Of a DNA stretch of 64,000 bases, positions 23,001 through 30,783 are shown piece by piece (the first letter of the stretch is position 1; each line of letters starts with the position of its first letter). The stretch comes from Nocardia kruczakiae NBRC 101016 (lineage in GTDB: Bacteria; Actinomycetota; Actinomycetes; Mycobacteriales; Mycobacteriaceae), in contig NZ_BDBL01000002.1 of NCBI RefSeq assembly GCF_001612965.1, forward strand, positions 300,826 through 364,825, given 5' to 3'. Below the pieces are notes generated by a model. That model made no database searches. It saw only the letters and a list, made by a program, of their open reading frames with translations, and was not told where the DNA came from. Position numbers and translations under genes: made by a program.

Positions 23001-26000
23001 CGCCCTCGGTGAACCGGGCCACGGCGGTGACCTCGACCGGCAGCGGCGCCAGGCGGCGTACGGTGCGCACGCCGACCGGGACCATCGCGCCCTCCTGGGC
23101 GCCACCGCGCCCGGCGAGCAGGGCGGCCACACTCTGCAGTGCCGCATCGACGATCGCGGGATGGGCGAGGTACCGCTCGCCCTGGCCGATGGTGCCGTCG
23201 AGCTGTGCGACCACGGTGTCCGGCGAGATCCGGATCGCGGTGGCGCGCTGGAAGGCCGGGCCGTATTCCAATCCGCGCGCGGCCAATCCGGCGTAGAACT
23301 CGGCGGGATCGACCGCGAGCATCCGCTCGACATCGGGCACGTCCGCGGTGATCGGCGCGTAGCTGCCTTCGACCAGGCGGCCCAGTGCGTGAACGGTCCA
23401 GATGGTTCCGGCCGCGCCCCGGGAGCGGATGGTGAAGCGTCCGGTCGAATCCTCCACGTGGAGTTCGACGATCGGCGCCTCGCCCTCCTCGACGACCAGC
23501 GGTGCGACGAATCGCACGCCTTCCACGGCCACCTGATCCGATTCGGTGCGCACCGCGGCGGCGCTCAGCGCGGCATCCAGATATCCCGCGCCGGGCAGGA
23601 TCCGGGTGCCACCCACGACGTGATCGGCGAGCCACGGTAGCGCCGCGAGCGACAGTTCCACCCGCCAGACATTGGAATCGTCGGGATGCTGATCGCCCAG
23701 CATCGGGTGCGCGTCGGGCGTGCCGTGGCGCAGCAGCCGGAATTCCGGCAGTTCGTTGCGCAACCGGGTGCGCTGCCACGGATAGCGCGGCAGATCGATG
23801 TGCGGCGCCGGGTCCGGCACCCCCGCGAACAGCGCGTCGATGTCGAGAACTCCGGCCGCGTACAGCCCGGACAGGGTCTGGCGCAGACTGTCGGCGTCCT
23901 GCTGTTTGCGGTGCAGGGTCGCCACCGTCGTCCCGGTTTCGCCCGCGCCGATGAGGATCTCGCGGATATTGGCGCCGAGCACCGGATGCGGGCCGACCTC
24001 GACGAACACCCGGTTGCCGGAGCGGACCAGCGCGGTGATCGCATCGGCGAACCGCACCGGCTGCCGTACGTTCGCGCACCAGTAGTCGGCATTCCAGTCG
24101 GCCGTGGTGACCTGTTCGCCGGTCACCGTGGAGTACAGCGGGATGCGCGGTTCGGCGACGGTGAGCCCGGCCAGCACCGCACGCAGCTCGTCCAGGATCG
24201 GATCCATCAGATGACTGTGGTAGGGCACCTCGACCTGTAGCCGGCGCGCGAAAATACCGTCGGCGGTGAGCTTTTCGGCGATCTCGTCGAGGCGGTCGGC
24301 CGCACCGGCCAGCGTGACGGCCGAGGGTGAGTTGATCGCCGCGATATCGACCGAGCCGTCGCCGGCGATGACCTCGCGAGCCGCCTCGGCGGGCAATCCG
24401 ATCGCCAGCATGCCGCCCGTTCCGGCCGTCGTGGCCTGCAACCGGGCACGGTGGTAGCTGACCAGCAGCGCGTCGCGCAGCGACAGCATTCCGGTCACGT
24501 AGGCGGCCGAGACCTCGCCGACGCTGTGACCGACGACGACGGCGGGTTCGATTCCGTATTCCCGCAACGCCGCGTACAGCGCGACCTGGACCAGGAAGTT
24601 CGCCGGTTGCGCGACGGCGGTCGAGGTGACCCTCGACTCCGCTTCGGGACGCAGCAACTCCTCGACGACGGACCAGCCCGCGATGTCGGTGAACACGGCG
24701 TCGATGCGGCGCGCCTCGTCGGCGAAAGCGGTGTCGGTGGTGAGCAATTCGCGCGCCATACCCCACCACTGCGGGCCCATACCGGTGAAGACGTACACCG
24801 GTTCGGCGGTGCGCTTGGCGACCGTGCGACCGATTCGTCCCTCACCGTTCGCCAACTCCACCAGGCCCCGGACCAGTTCGGTGTCGTCACCGAAGGTGAC
24901 CGCGGCGCGATGGTTGTGGTGATTGCGACGCCGCCACGCGGCCTCGGCCAGCCGGCCGGGGTCGGCCCCCTCGGCGATCAGTTCGGCGACGCCGCGCGCC
25001 AGTTGCCGGACGGCTGTCTCGTTTCGCGCGGAGAGCGGCAACACGCCGAAATGCTGTGGTGCCCGGCGGTTTTCGCGAGCGCCCGGGTATTCCTGCAGAA
25101 TCGCGTGCGCATTGGTGCCGCCGTATCCGAAACCGTTGACGGCCACCGTCATGCGCTCGACCTCGGGGCCGACCTGTTCGGCCTCGGTCTGGAGGCGAAT
25201 TCCCAGTTCCTCGAACGGAATATCGGGATTGGGAGTGTCCAGCCAGCCCTGCGGCGCGATGGTGCGGTGAGTGATGGCCAGCGCCGATTTGATGACGCTC
25301 GCGATCCCCGACGCGGCCTCGGTGTGGCCCAGCGTCGCCTTCACCGAGCCGACGCCGACCGGGTTCGGCCGTCCGGTGGCGGCGCCGTAGGCCCGGCCGA
25401 TGGCTCGCAGTTCCAGCGGGTCGCCCACCGGCGTTCCGGTGCCGTGCGCCTCCACGTAGGTGATCTCGTGCGCCGGGATTCCGGAGCGCTCGATCACGGT
25501 CTTGGCCAGCGCTTCCTGGGAATCCGCGTTCGGAACCGTGATGGCCGTGGTGCGGCCGTCCTGATTCGATCCGGTGGCCTTGACCACCGCGTAGATGCGG
25601 TCGCCGTCGCGTTCGGCATCGGCGAGCTTCTTCAGCACCACGATGCCGGCGCCCTCGCCACGGCCGTAACCGTCGGCGGCGGCGTCGAACGGTTTGCTGC
25701 GGCCGTCGGCGGCGAGGAATCCGCCCTTGCACATGGAGACGAACGGCTCCGGCTGCGCCATCACGGTCACGCCGCCGGCCAGCGCGTATTCGCAGTCGCC
25801 GCTCTCGATGGCCTGGCAGGCCAGATGCAGGGCGACCAGCGACGAGGAACAGGCCGTGTCGACGGTGACCGCCGGGCCGGTCAGGTTGAGCGCGTAGGCG
25901 ATCCGGTTCGAGAGCATCGTGTACGACGCGCCGGCCGCGGTGTGCATGTCGACATGCGGCAGCGCCGGTCCGCCGACCGATACCGCCAGCTGATCGAGGG

Positions 26001-26373
26001 TGAAGGCGCCGATGTAGACGCCGAGCCCCGAACCGGCGCTGCGACCGGCGACACCCGCGTCGTCGAGCGCCTCCCACACCACTTCCAGGACGAGTCGCTG
26101 CTGCGGGTCCATGGCGGCCGCCTCACGCGGGGAGATGCCGAAGAAGTCGGGATCGAACTCCCACGGATCGCCGGTCATGAAGGCGGCGCGTTTGGTGTAC
26201 ATGCGGCCGGGCGTGCGGCGGTCGGCGTCGTAGTAGCGCCGCCAATCCCAGCGGTCGGCCGGGATCTCGGTGACCCCGTCCCGTTTATTGATCACGAAGT
26301 CCCAGAAGGACTCGGGCGAATCGATACCGCCGGCGTACCGGCATCCGATTCCGACGATGGCAATGTCAGACAC
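20047..26373 (-). CDS. Highly reducing type I polyketide synthase, KS-AT-DH-ER-KR-ACP
   Basis: 2108 residues, one complete reducing module. KS 1-425 with Cys 175 (DTACSSSL), His 310 (EAHGTGT) and His 350. AT about 525-820 with Ser 617 in GHSVGE and the specificity position reading YHSH (718-721), neither the classic methylmalonyl YASH nor malonyl HAFH. DH about 885-1150 with His 918 in HxxxGxxxxP and Asp 1076 in DAALQ. A structural region 1160-1410. ER 1415-1735 with NADPH loop HGAAGGVGS. KR 1750-1985 with GGFGAFG and Tyr 1902 in YTAAN. ACP with Ser 2062 in GLDSL. No thioesterase. All reductive domains look intact, so a saturated chain is expected, built iteratively if no partner synthase exists. 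GTG 26373 is the start, 35 bases after the GNAT stop. Confidence 0.95.
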   Translation of the reverse strand: MSDIAIVGIGCRYAGGIDSPESFWDFVINKRDGVTEIPADRWDWRRYYDADRRTPGRMYTKRAAFMTGDPWEFDPDFFGISPREAAAMDPQQRLVLEVVWEALDDAGVAGRSAGSGLGVYIGAFTLDQLAVSVGGPALPHVDMHTAAGASYTMLSNRIAYALNLTGPAVTVDTACSSSLVALHLACQAIESGDCEYALAGGVTVMAQPEPFVSMCKGGFLAADGRSKPFDAAADGYGRGEGAGIVVLKKLADAERDGDRIYAVVKATGSNQDGRTTAITVPNADSQEALAKTVIERSGIPAHEITYVEAHGTGTPVGDPLELRAIGRAYGAATGRPNPVGVGSVKATLGHTEAASGIASVIKSALAITHRTIAPQGWLDTPNPDIPFEELGIRLQTEAEQVGPEVERMTVAVNGFGYGGTNAHAILQEYPGARENRRAPQHFGVLPLSARNETAVRQLARGVAELIAEGADPGRLAEAAWRRRNHHNHRAAVTFGDDTELVRGLVELANGEGRIGRTVAKRTAEPVYVFTGMGPQWWGMARELLTTDTAFADEARRIDAVFTDIAGWSVVEELLRPEAESRVTSTAVAQPANFLVQVALYAALREYGIEPAVVVGHSVGEVSAAYVTGMLSLRDALLVSYHRARLQATTAGTGGMLAIGLPAEAAREVIAGDGSVDIAAINSPSAVTLAGAADRLDEIAEKLTADGIFARRLQVEVPYHSHLMDPILDELRAVLAGLTVAEPRIPLYSTVTGEQVTTADWNADYWCANVRQPVRFADAITALVRSGNRVFVEVGPHPVLGANIREILIGAGETGTTVATLHRKQQDADSLRQTLSGLYAAGVLDIDALFAGVPDPAPHIDLPRYPWQRTRLRNELPEFRLLRHGTPDAHPMLGDQHPDDSNVWRVELSLAALPWLADHVVGGTRILPGAGYLDAALSAAAVRTESDQVAVEGVRFVAPLVVEEGEAPIVELHVEDSTGRFTIRSRGAAGTIWTVHALGRLVEGSYAPITADVPDVERMLAVDPAEFYAGLAARGLEYGPAFQRATAIRISPDTVVAQLDGTIGQGERYLAHPAIVDAALQSVAALLAGRGGAQEGAMVPVGVRTVRRLAPLPVEVTAVARFTEGDRPLADIDLIDAERTVVMQIRGMEFGSLTPGRGPLQRMTDMFYEERWELREPVDTTALPGNDGLYTLVLGYGENIDSRIERVRDAVAGGAGSAVLLLDPADTELEPQLAQRLRDIFDAEDVRRLHVCVVPGHAPDGDVAALWTLRRIAVTLDGYLEERVTEHEIEIPLTGDGSMYATVVSAHAYAHPADETAPDPGQAAIAGARRVLLNEQSRLRWRLVDIDAGTTVADLSAELAIPGGFQYDLVDEAVLRNGLRWTTVVTRTLPERLDALDTAEPLTDPEANFELELPRSRTFARLGWRRCDRREPGPGEVEVRMRAVGLNYKDALKVIGVLGERELSETFFGLVPGMEGGGEVVRVGPGVTDYAVGDAVSLTSKGMVARYHTTSTDSLTHVHPDTDAGRCSSVTAFTTAEYSLLELARIRAGETVLVHGAAGGVGSAAVQIAKLHGAIVIGTASSEERRAYVLAEGADHAVGSRSLTFVDEVLALTDGRGVDVIISSAPGEILRQNFAVIAEFGRIVEIGKADIYTGGMLDLSAFDKNVSYFSFDLDRMLRLRHTEVMELGRKVNASFDDGTYRPLPFQKYGTAEVAQAFEEVARSTRIGRVALDLTEDRPLVRPQLPEIEIDPAAQYLITGGFGAFGLATGRWLVGHGARRLTLLGRGGATTEAAVAQLAAWEAQGIEVTIERVDITDADAVAAVVARAHRPEHPLRGVFHTAGAIDDKRITVMDAESLAKVFRAKADGARALVAGVRAAGARLDQFALWSSGSAMFGGVGQYAYTAANIALQAIGDTVIRAGGTALVVGWGHMSGGGMADDEHIARYLRNTGFDSITMDEGTEYLEQALRLGVTQASIIPVDWAKVNATAPFFAQTGRTKELIAAAAQDDSAAARLRVQLAELDEGKRNEVVAFMLAEQLAQVMGVSADSIDLTVPVPELGLDSLMAVEFGALVTKSLGVELMSMKMGRSFSLEQAGARVAEAIVQGATG

Positions 26374-26408
26374 AGCGACTCCTCGGCCGACTCGAAAGTT
26401 CCCGCTGA

Positions 26409-27029
26409 TCAGAGCGGACGCGGTCGGCGAATCATGATGTTCATTTCCGGCCCCGTCCTGCCCAGCCGGACGGACCCGGTGCGTTCGTTACCCAGGGCCT
26501 CGTAGTAGCCGACGTTCTCGTCCTTGCAGATTCCGCACAGGAGTACGCCCTGCCGGTCGGCCTTGTCGGTGAACGACGCGTACAGCGCGCGACCGACGCC
26601 GCTGCGCTGCAGTGCCGGATCGGTGCCGAGGTAGACGTGGAACAGATGGGGTTCGGCCGGTGCCGCCCGATCCATGGTCCGGTCGACCTCGGTTCCCCTT
26701 CCCACGGCGGTGCCCATTCCCGCGAGAAACACTGGGCCCGCGAGGAATTCGCGCATCCCGCCCGGCCGGTACCCTGCGGGATACCAGAGCAGAGCGCCGA
26801 CGATGCGGCCGTCCAACTCCGCCACCTCGGCGCCACCGGCCGGCAGGAAGCGGTGCTCGATCATGGTCCGCAACATCCGGGGCGCGCGCCGGTGCCGGAC
26901 GTTTTCGTCCGGAAAGACGTATTCCTCGATCGGATCGTCGTGGGCGAAGGCCGCGGCCAGTACCCGTACCATTCCGGCGATGTCGTCGCGCGTCGCGGTC
27001 CGCACGACCGGACTCCCGGTTTTGCTCAA
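26409..27029 (-). CDS. GNAT family N-acetyltransferase
   Basis: 206 residues with the GNAT fold: VRTATRDDIAGMVRVLAAAF at the start, a middle AELDGRIVGALLWYP strand, and the acetyl-CoA loop LQRSGVGRALY (Q-R-S-G-V-G). GNAT enzymes move acetyl or acyl groups from CoA to amines. TTG 27029 is preferred because GAGGG lies 9 bases upstream; GTG 27005 is an alternative. First gene of the leftward operon GNAT-PKS-oxoamine synthase. In that setting it could N-acylate the predicted long-chain amino ketone, as ceramide synthase does for sphingoid bases; this role is inferred from context only. Confidence 0.88.
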   Translation of the reverse strand: MSKTGSPVVRTATRDDIAGMVRVLAAAFAHDDPIEEYVFPDENVRHRRAPRMLRTMIEHRFLPAGGAEVAELDGRIVGALLWYPAGYRPGGMREFLAGPVFLAGMGTAVGRGTEVDRTMDRAAPAEPHLFHVYLGTDPALQRSGVGRALYASFTDKADRQGVLLCGICKDENVGYYEALGNERTGSVRLGRTGPEMNIMIRRPRPL

Positions 27030-27125
27030 AACTGTTGTCCCTCACCTGATTTGCACACTGCCGACCACATCGGCGAACGTCCCGCCAGCGAACTGGTCGC
27101 TAGATTACCTCAGCATGGAACGCTT

Positions 27126-27141
27126 CCTACCAGTCGGTAAC
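27126..27141. promoter_or_regulatory. Candidate operator upstream of the polyketide operon
   Basis: CCTACC-AGTC-GGTAAC lies about 100 bases upstream of the GNAT start. Its arms CCTACC and GGTA equal those of the repeat at 12561 in front of mmpL, with the same spacing. This suggests, but does not prove, one TetR-type regulator for both. Confidence 0.4.
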
Positions 27142-27536
27142 GTGGAGTAGATCACGACGGTACGACACGCTCCACGAGCCGGCCGCGCGCCCGCCGCCGG
27201 GCAACCGCCGGGCAGCCCCGCCGAATTCTTCGCTCCCGTGCGAAATACGCCCCGAGCGCGGCCGAATCGCCCGCCCGGATCACGACCACCACCGCCCGCA
27301 GTCGTGAAAACAGTTGCGTTTCAGAAATATTCACGACGGTAGTGGTCGCCGCTCAGGCGACGACACGCAGTGAACCGCGAGCAATCACCTCCCGTACGCG
27401 CGCGATTCCGGCGACTCCCCACCCGTGGTAAATCCACCCGATCGCCGCGACCCGGCAAGGCATCGCTTCGGGCGCCATATGCGCCGCGATCGCCGCCCTC
27501 GCCCCCTCGGCCTCCGCACAGCCGTTTCCCGCGGGT

Positions 27537-27842
27537 GTGTCGTGCACGGAGACGACCTGCACCAACGACACGGACGAGACCTACCTGATCGAGGCGTGGC
27601 AGCACTGCCGGGTGGTCGGCGGGATCTCCGAGACCGAGACACCGTTCAACCTGGTTGTGCGGGCACACCGGACGGTGCGGGTCGAGGGAGTGAAATGCCC
27701 GCCGGTGGTGATCGAGCGGCCCGGTCACAGCGGCGGCACCGACACCACGGTGCTGCCCACCGAGCCGACTCGGATCAGCTACTTCAAGGCCGTCCGCCAC
27801 GACCCGGACGCGCCGAAGGTACGCACCGGTTCGGCCGGGTGA
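27537..27842 (+). CDS. Small probable secreted protein with four cysteines, true start unclear
   Basis: From GTG 27537 the frame gives 101 residues with strong third-position GC, so it looks coding: SCTETTCTNDTDETYLIEAW, one Cys in QHC and another in VKCPP. The open frame extends upstream to a TAA at 27429 and translates to a clear signal-peptide-like stretch (AICAAIAALAP then SASA before Gln near 27519), so the mature protein probably begins around 27519. No ATG, GTG or TTG exists in that extension, which leaves a rare start, a frameshift, or loss of the start. A minus-strand ORF at 27353-27571 overlaps and is less convincing. A hairpin terminator follows at 27866. Function unknown. Confidence 0.5.
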   Translation: MSCTETTCTNDTDETYLIEAWQHCRVVGGISETETPFNLVVRAHRTVRVEGVKCPPVVIERPGHSGGTDTTVLPTEPTRISYFKAVRHDPDAPKVRTGSAG

Positions 27843-27865
27843 CAACGAGCGGGTGACAACGACGA

Positions 27866-27895
27866 AGCCCCCACCCGGAACCGGATGGGGGCTTG
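27866..27895. terminator. Hairpin between secreted-protein gene and tRNA-Ser
   Basis: 14-base arms (AAGCCCCCACCCGG / CCGGATGGGGGCTT, one mismatch) with a 2-base loop. It can end both the rightward gene at 27842 and the leftward tRNA-Ser transcript. Confidence 0.75.
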
Positions 27896-27899
27896 TGGC

Positions 27900-27986
27900 G
27901 GTGGCGGAGGGATTTGAACCCTCGGTGGGGGGTTACCCCACACACGCTTTCGAGGCGTGCTCCTTAGGCCGCTCGGACACGCCACC
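27900..27986 (-). tRNA. tRNA-Ser (anticodon CGA)
   Basis: 87-base class II tRNA. Acceptor GGTGGCG pairs with CGCCACC, a long variable arm is present, T-loop GGTTCAAATC, anticodon loop CTCGAAA, so the anticodon CGA (27951-27953) reads UCG. CCA is not encoded. Confidence 0.95.
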
Positions 27987-28054
27987 GCAGGTGACTTTAC
28001 CGGACGGGCGCGGCGAAACCGAAATCGCGTGGTCAGCGACACCGGGAGCAGAGC

Positions 28055-28543
28055 TCAGGGGCGTTGAGCGCGGAAGAAGGCGTCCAGGACGGCCGCGCAT
28101 TCGGCCTCCAGCACGCCCCCTCGGACCTCGGGCCGATGGTTGAGGCGACGGTCACGCACCACGTCCCAGAGCGAGCCGACCGCACCGGTCTTGGGCTCCC
28201 AGGCGCCGAAGACGACGCGGCGGACCCGGGCCAGGACCAGCGCTCCGGCGCACATCGTGCACGGTTCCAACGTCACCGCCAGCGTCGCGCCCTCGAGCCG
28301 CCAGCCGTCGCCGTACACCTGGGCGGCGCGGCGCAGCGCCAGGATCTCGGCATGCGCGGTCGGGTCGCCGAGTGCCTCCCGGGCGTTGCCCGCCCGGGCC
28401 AGTTCGCGGCCGTTGGCGTCGAAGACGACCGCGCCGACCGGGACGTCGCGCGGGTCGGTCTGCGCCGCGGCGGCGAGGGCGGCCCGGACGAGGTCCTCGT
28501 CTCCCGGAGGTGACCCCGGACTCGGCGCTGCCCCCGGGCTCAA
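28055..28543 (-). CDS. tadA: tRNA-specific adenosine deaminase
   Basis: 162 residues. TadA deaminates A34 to inosine in tRNA-Arg(ACG), and a tRNA-Arg with this anticodon is present at 41847. The zinc and catalytic sites are HAE (in DPTAHAEILALR) and PCTMC. The end carries the family's VRDRRLNHRPEV. The start is set at TTG 28543, which overlaps the stop of the partner gene as TTGA and gives the usual length; the ATG at 28711 would run far into that gene in another frame. An N-terminal Pro/Gly-rich stretch of about 16 residues precedes the deaminase domain. Confidence 0.93.
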   Translation of the reverse strand: MSPGAAPSPGSPPGDEDLVRAALAAAAQTDPRDVPVGAVVFDANGRELARAGNAREALGDPTAHAEILALRRAAQVYGDGWRLEGATLAVTLEPCTMCAGALVLARVRRVVFGAWEPKTGAVGSLWDVVRDRRLNHRPEVRGGVLEAECAAVLDAFFRAQRP

Positions 28544-29076
28544 CGGTGCAGCTTGTCCAGGACCGCGGAGAATTCGTCGGCGAAGCCCAGCCGCTGCGCG
28601 ACCATTCCCAGCTGTTCGTCCGGATACAGATCGGTTTCCGCGAGGATCACGCTGAGCACGGGCTCGGGCAGGCCGAGGTCCGCCAGCACACCCAGATCGC
28701 CTTCCTCCCACGGATCGATCTCATCCAGTTCGTCCGGATCGATATCGGGGACTTCGACATTCAGCGCGTCGAGCACCTCGACGGCGATGTCGTAATCGAT
28801 CGCCGCGGTGGCGTCCGAGATCAGCAACCGGCTCCCGGTCGGACCCGGCCGCAGGACGATGAAGAATTCGTCGTCGACGTCCAGCAGTCCGAATACCGCA
28901 CCGGTGCTGCGCAGGGCGCGCAGTTCGTCCTCGGCCGCGGACAGACTCGACAGTGCCGCGGCGCTGAGCGGGCTGCAGCGCCACGTGCTGTCTTCGCGGA
29001 CGACCGCCACGGCGAACCCTTCCACATCGTCGTAATCGTCCGACGCGGCCCTGTTCGTGCTCGAGCGCTGTGCCAT
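28540..29076 (-). CDS. TadA-associated protein (TIGR03941 type)
   Basis: 178 residues, rich in Asp and Glu. It resembles the actinobacterial family always found next to tadA: an N-terminal half with VEGFAVAVVRED and LDVDDEFFIVLRP, followed by a very acidic segment near 110-125 (DIDPDELDEIDPWEEGD) and PEPVLSVILAE. Function unproven; a helper or regulator of TadA is the usual guess. Its stop overlaps the tadA start, so the two are translationally coupled. Divergent from tyrA with a 58-base gap. Confidence 0.88.
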   Translation of the reverse strand: MAQRSSTNRAASDDYDDVEGFAVAVVREDSTWRCSPLSAAALSSLSAAEDELRALRSTGAVFGLLDVDDEFFIVLRPGPTGSRLLISDATAAIDYDIAVEVLDALNVEVPDIDPDELDEIDPWEEGDLGVLADLGLPEPVLSVILAETDLYPDEQLGMVAQRLGFADEFSAVLDKLHR

Positions 29077-29134
29077 GGCCGCAACGGTAGTCGGCTTCGG
29101 TGGAAATGTTGAAGTCGTATGCGAATCTGATCCG

Positions 29135-30085
29135 ATGACAGGCGATCGGAATTCCTCGGTGTGCGTACTGGGTACGGGTTTGATCGGCGGTTCACTGCTG
29201 CGCGCGGCGGCCGCGGCCGGCTACCGGGCCTGGGGTTACAACCGGTCGGCTCCGGGTGCGCAGGCCGCCCGGGCCGACGGATTCGACGTCGGATCCGATA
29301 TCGCGGCGGTGCTGTCCCGGGCCGCCGCCGACGACGCGCTGATCGTGCTGGCGGTGCCGATGCCGGCCATCGATACCGTTCTCGCCGATGTGAAGACGTT
29401 CGCGCCCGACTGCCCGTTGACCGATGTGGTGAGCGTGAAGGAACCGGTGCGCGCCGAGGTCCACCGCCAGGAACTGGGTGCGCGCTACGTCGGCGGGCAT
29501 CCGATGGCGGGGACGGCCGAATCCGGCTGGGCCGCATCGTCTCCCGATCTGTTTCGCGACGCGGCCTGGGCGCTCGGCGTGGACCCGGGTACCCGCGCCG
29601 AACCGTGGCATCGGGTCGCGCGGCTGGCGCTGGACTGCGGTGCGATCGTGGTGCCGGTGCTGTCGGACGAACACGACCGCGCGGTGGCCCGCATCTCACA
29701 TCTGCCGCACGTGCTGGCCGAGGCGCTGGCGGTCGCGGGAGCCGCGGGCGGCGATCTGGCTCTGGGTCTGGCCGCCGGATCGTTCCGCGACGGCACGCGG
29801 GTCGCCGCGACCGCGCCCGAGCTGGTGCGCGCGATCTGCGAACCGAACGCGGCCGCACTCACCGAGGCGATCGATGACGCGCTGCGCCTGCTCGAGGCCG
29901 CGCGCGACAGCCTGCGCGACGAGGGCACCCTCGGCGAGCTGATCGACGCGGGCTACAGCGAACGCGACCGCTACGACACCCTGCGGCGCTGGGACATCAC
30001 CGATATCCGCCCCGGCGATCAGGATTGGCTGGAACGGTTGCGCGATGCGGGACGCCGGGGCGGCGTGATCCGCTCCCTGGACTGA
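29135..30085 (+). CDS. tyrA: Prephenate dehydrogenase
   Basis: 316 residues. Converts prephenate to 4-hydroxyphenylpyruvate in tyrosine synthesis. The NAD-binding loop is LGTGLIGGSL (G-x-G-x-x-G), followed by VSVKEP, the conserved GGHPMAGTAESG substrate segment, and LSDEHDRAVARISHLPHVLA. No ACT domain is visible at the C-terminus, so the feedback control of longer TyrA forms is not expected. ATG 29135 is chosen; the further upstream in-frame codons lie over the divergent gene's promoter. An aromatic aminotransferase that could act next in the pathway is at 43146. Confidence 0.93.
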   Translation: MTGDRNSSVCVLGTGLIGGSLLRAAAAAGYRAWGYNRSAPGAQAARADGFDVGSDIAAVLSRAAADDALIVLAVPMPAIDTVLADVKTFAPDCPLTDVVSVKEPVRAEVHRQELGARYVGGHPMAGTAESGWAASSPDLFRDAAWALGVDPGTRAEPWHRVARLALDCGAIVVPVLSDEHDRAVARISHLPHVLAEALAVAGAAGGDLALGLAAGSFRDGTRVAATAPELVRAICEPNAAALTEAIDDALRLLEAARDSLRDEGTLGELIDAGYSERDRYDTLRRWDITDIRPGDQDWLERLRDAGRRGGVIRSLD

Positions 30086-30098
30086 GCACGGAGCGGGG

Positions 30099-30719
30099 TC
30101 AGACCCGCTCGGCGAGGCCCGGATAGTCGAGGACGAATCCGTCGTCGTCGACGGTCACGGTCGCGCTCGACACCGGCGAGAGCACATGGATCCCGTCGGC
30201 GCCGCTGCTGTAGGTGAGGATCGCCTCCTGTACGAGCAGATCCGGAACCCGCACGTAGACAACCGGAACCTGCACGTCCTCGGTGGCGTGCGCCAGCCCG
30301 AAACGGCGAATCGGCAGGGTGTTGAAGAGCGGGCTCAGCACCACGTCCACATCCAGCGCACCGCCGAACATGGACCGCACGTGCGTGCCGCCGGCATCGA
30401 CGAGCCAGTAGTTCTCCTCGTCCCGGGCGATCGAGGCGTGCCGTTCACCCGAGGCGACGGTACTGCGCAGCGACAGCCGCTTCGTGCGGCCCACCTCGTC
30501 GGTGACCAGGTCGTAGGACGCGCTGAACGCGGGATGTTCACCGCAGCCCCCGGCGATGATGCGGCCGGAGGCGCGGATCCGGTTACCGGTGAGGACCACG
30601 CGGACCGATTCGATCCGGGACGCGTCGTGCGCGCGCCAGGTGAGCACCGCCGGCCAGCGGGGCGCCCCGGCCTCGCTCGCCTGGGCGGTCTCGGAATTGC
30701 CCTGGACTGGCTTACTCAC
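30099..30719 (-). CDS. Putative glycolipid-binding protein (PF06475 type)
   Basis: 206 residues, cytoplasmic, no signal peptide. Features of the glycolipid-binding domain family: LTWRAHDASRIESVRV near the start, ASYDLVTDEVGRTKRLSL, a conserved YWLVDAGG, DVDVVLSPLFNTLPIRRFGL, and VPVVYVRVPDL. The family is named for one structure with a lipid-like pocket and the biological role is unclear. GTG 30719. Convergent with tyrA, 13 bases apart. Confidence 0.85.
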   Translation of the reverse strand: MSKPVQGNSETAQASEAGAPRWPAVLTWRAHDASRIESVRVVLTGNRIRASGRIIAGGCGEHPAFSASYDLVTDEVGRTKRLSLRSTVASGERHASIARDEENYWLVDAGGTHVRSMFGGALDVDVVLSPLFNTLPIRRFGLAHATEDVQVPVVYVRVPDLLVQEAILTYSSGADGIHVLSPVSSATVTVDDDGFVLDYPGLAERV

Positions 30720-30783
30720 CCCTCTACCGTAGGTGACAACCGGGCTCGCGGTGTGGTCGCGGCGCGCGAGTTGTTCACCTGCG

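Noticed and set aside
20095..23640. 1181-residue plus-strand ORF across the polyketide synthase
   Set aside because: Antisense to intact DH, ER and KR domains with all motifs on the minus strand; composition is artefactual.
27353..27571. 72-residue minus-strand ORF
   Set aside because: Overlaps the better-supported secreted-protein frame on the plus strand and has no recognisable domain, although it cannot be fully excluded.
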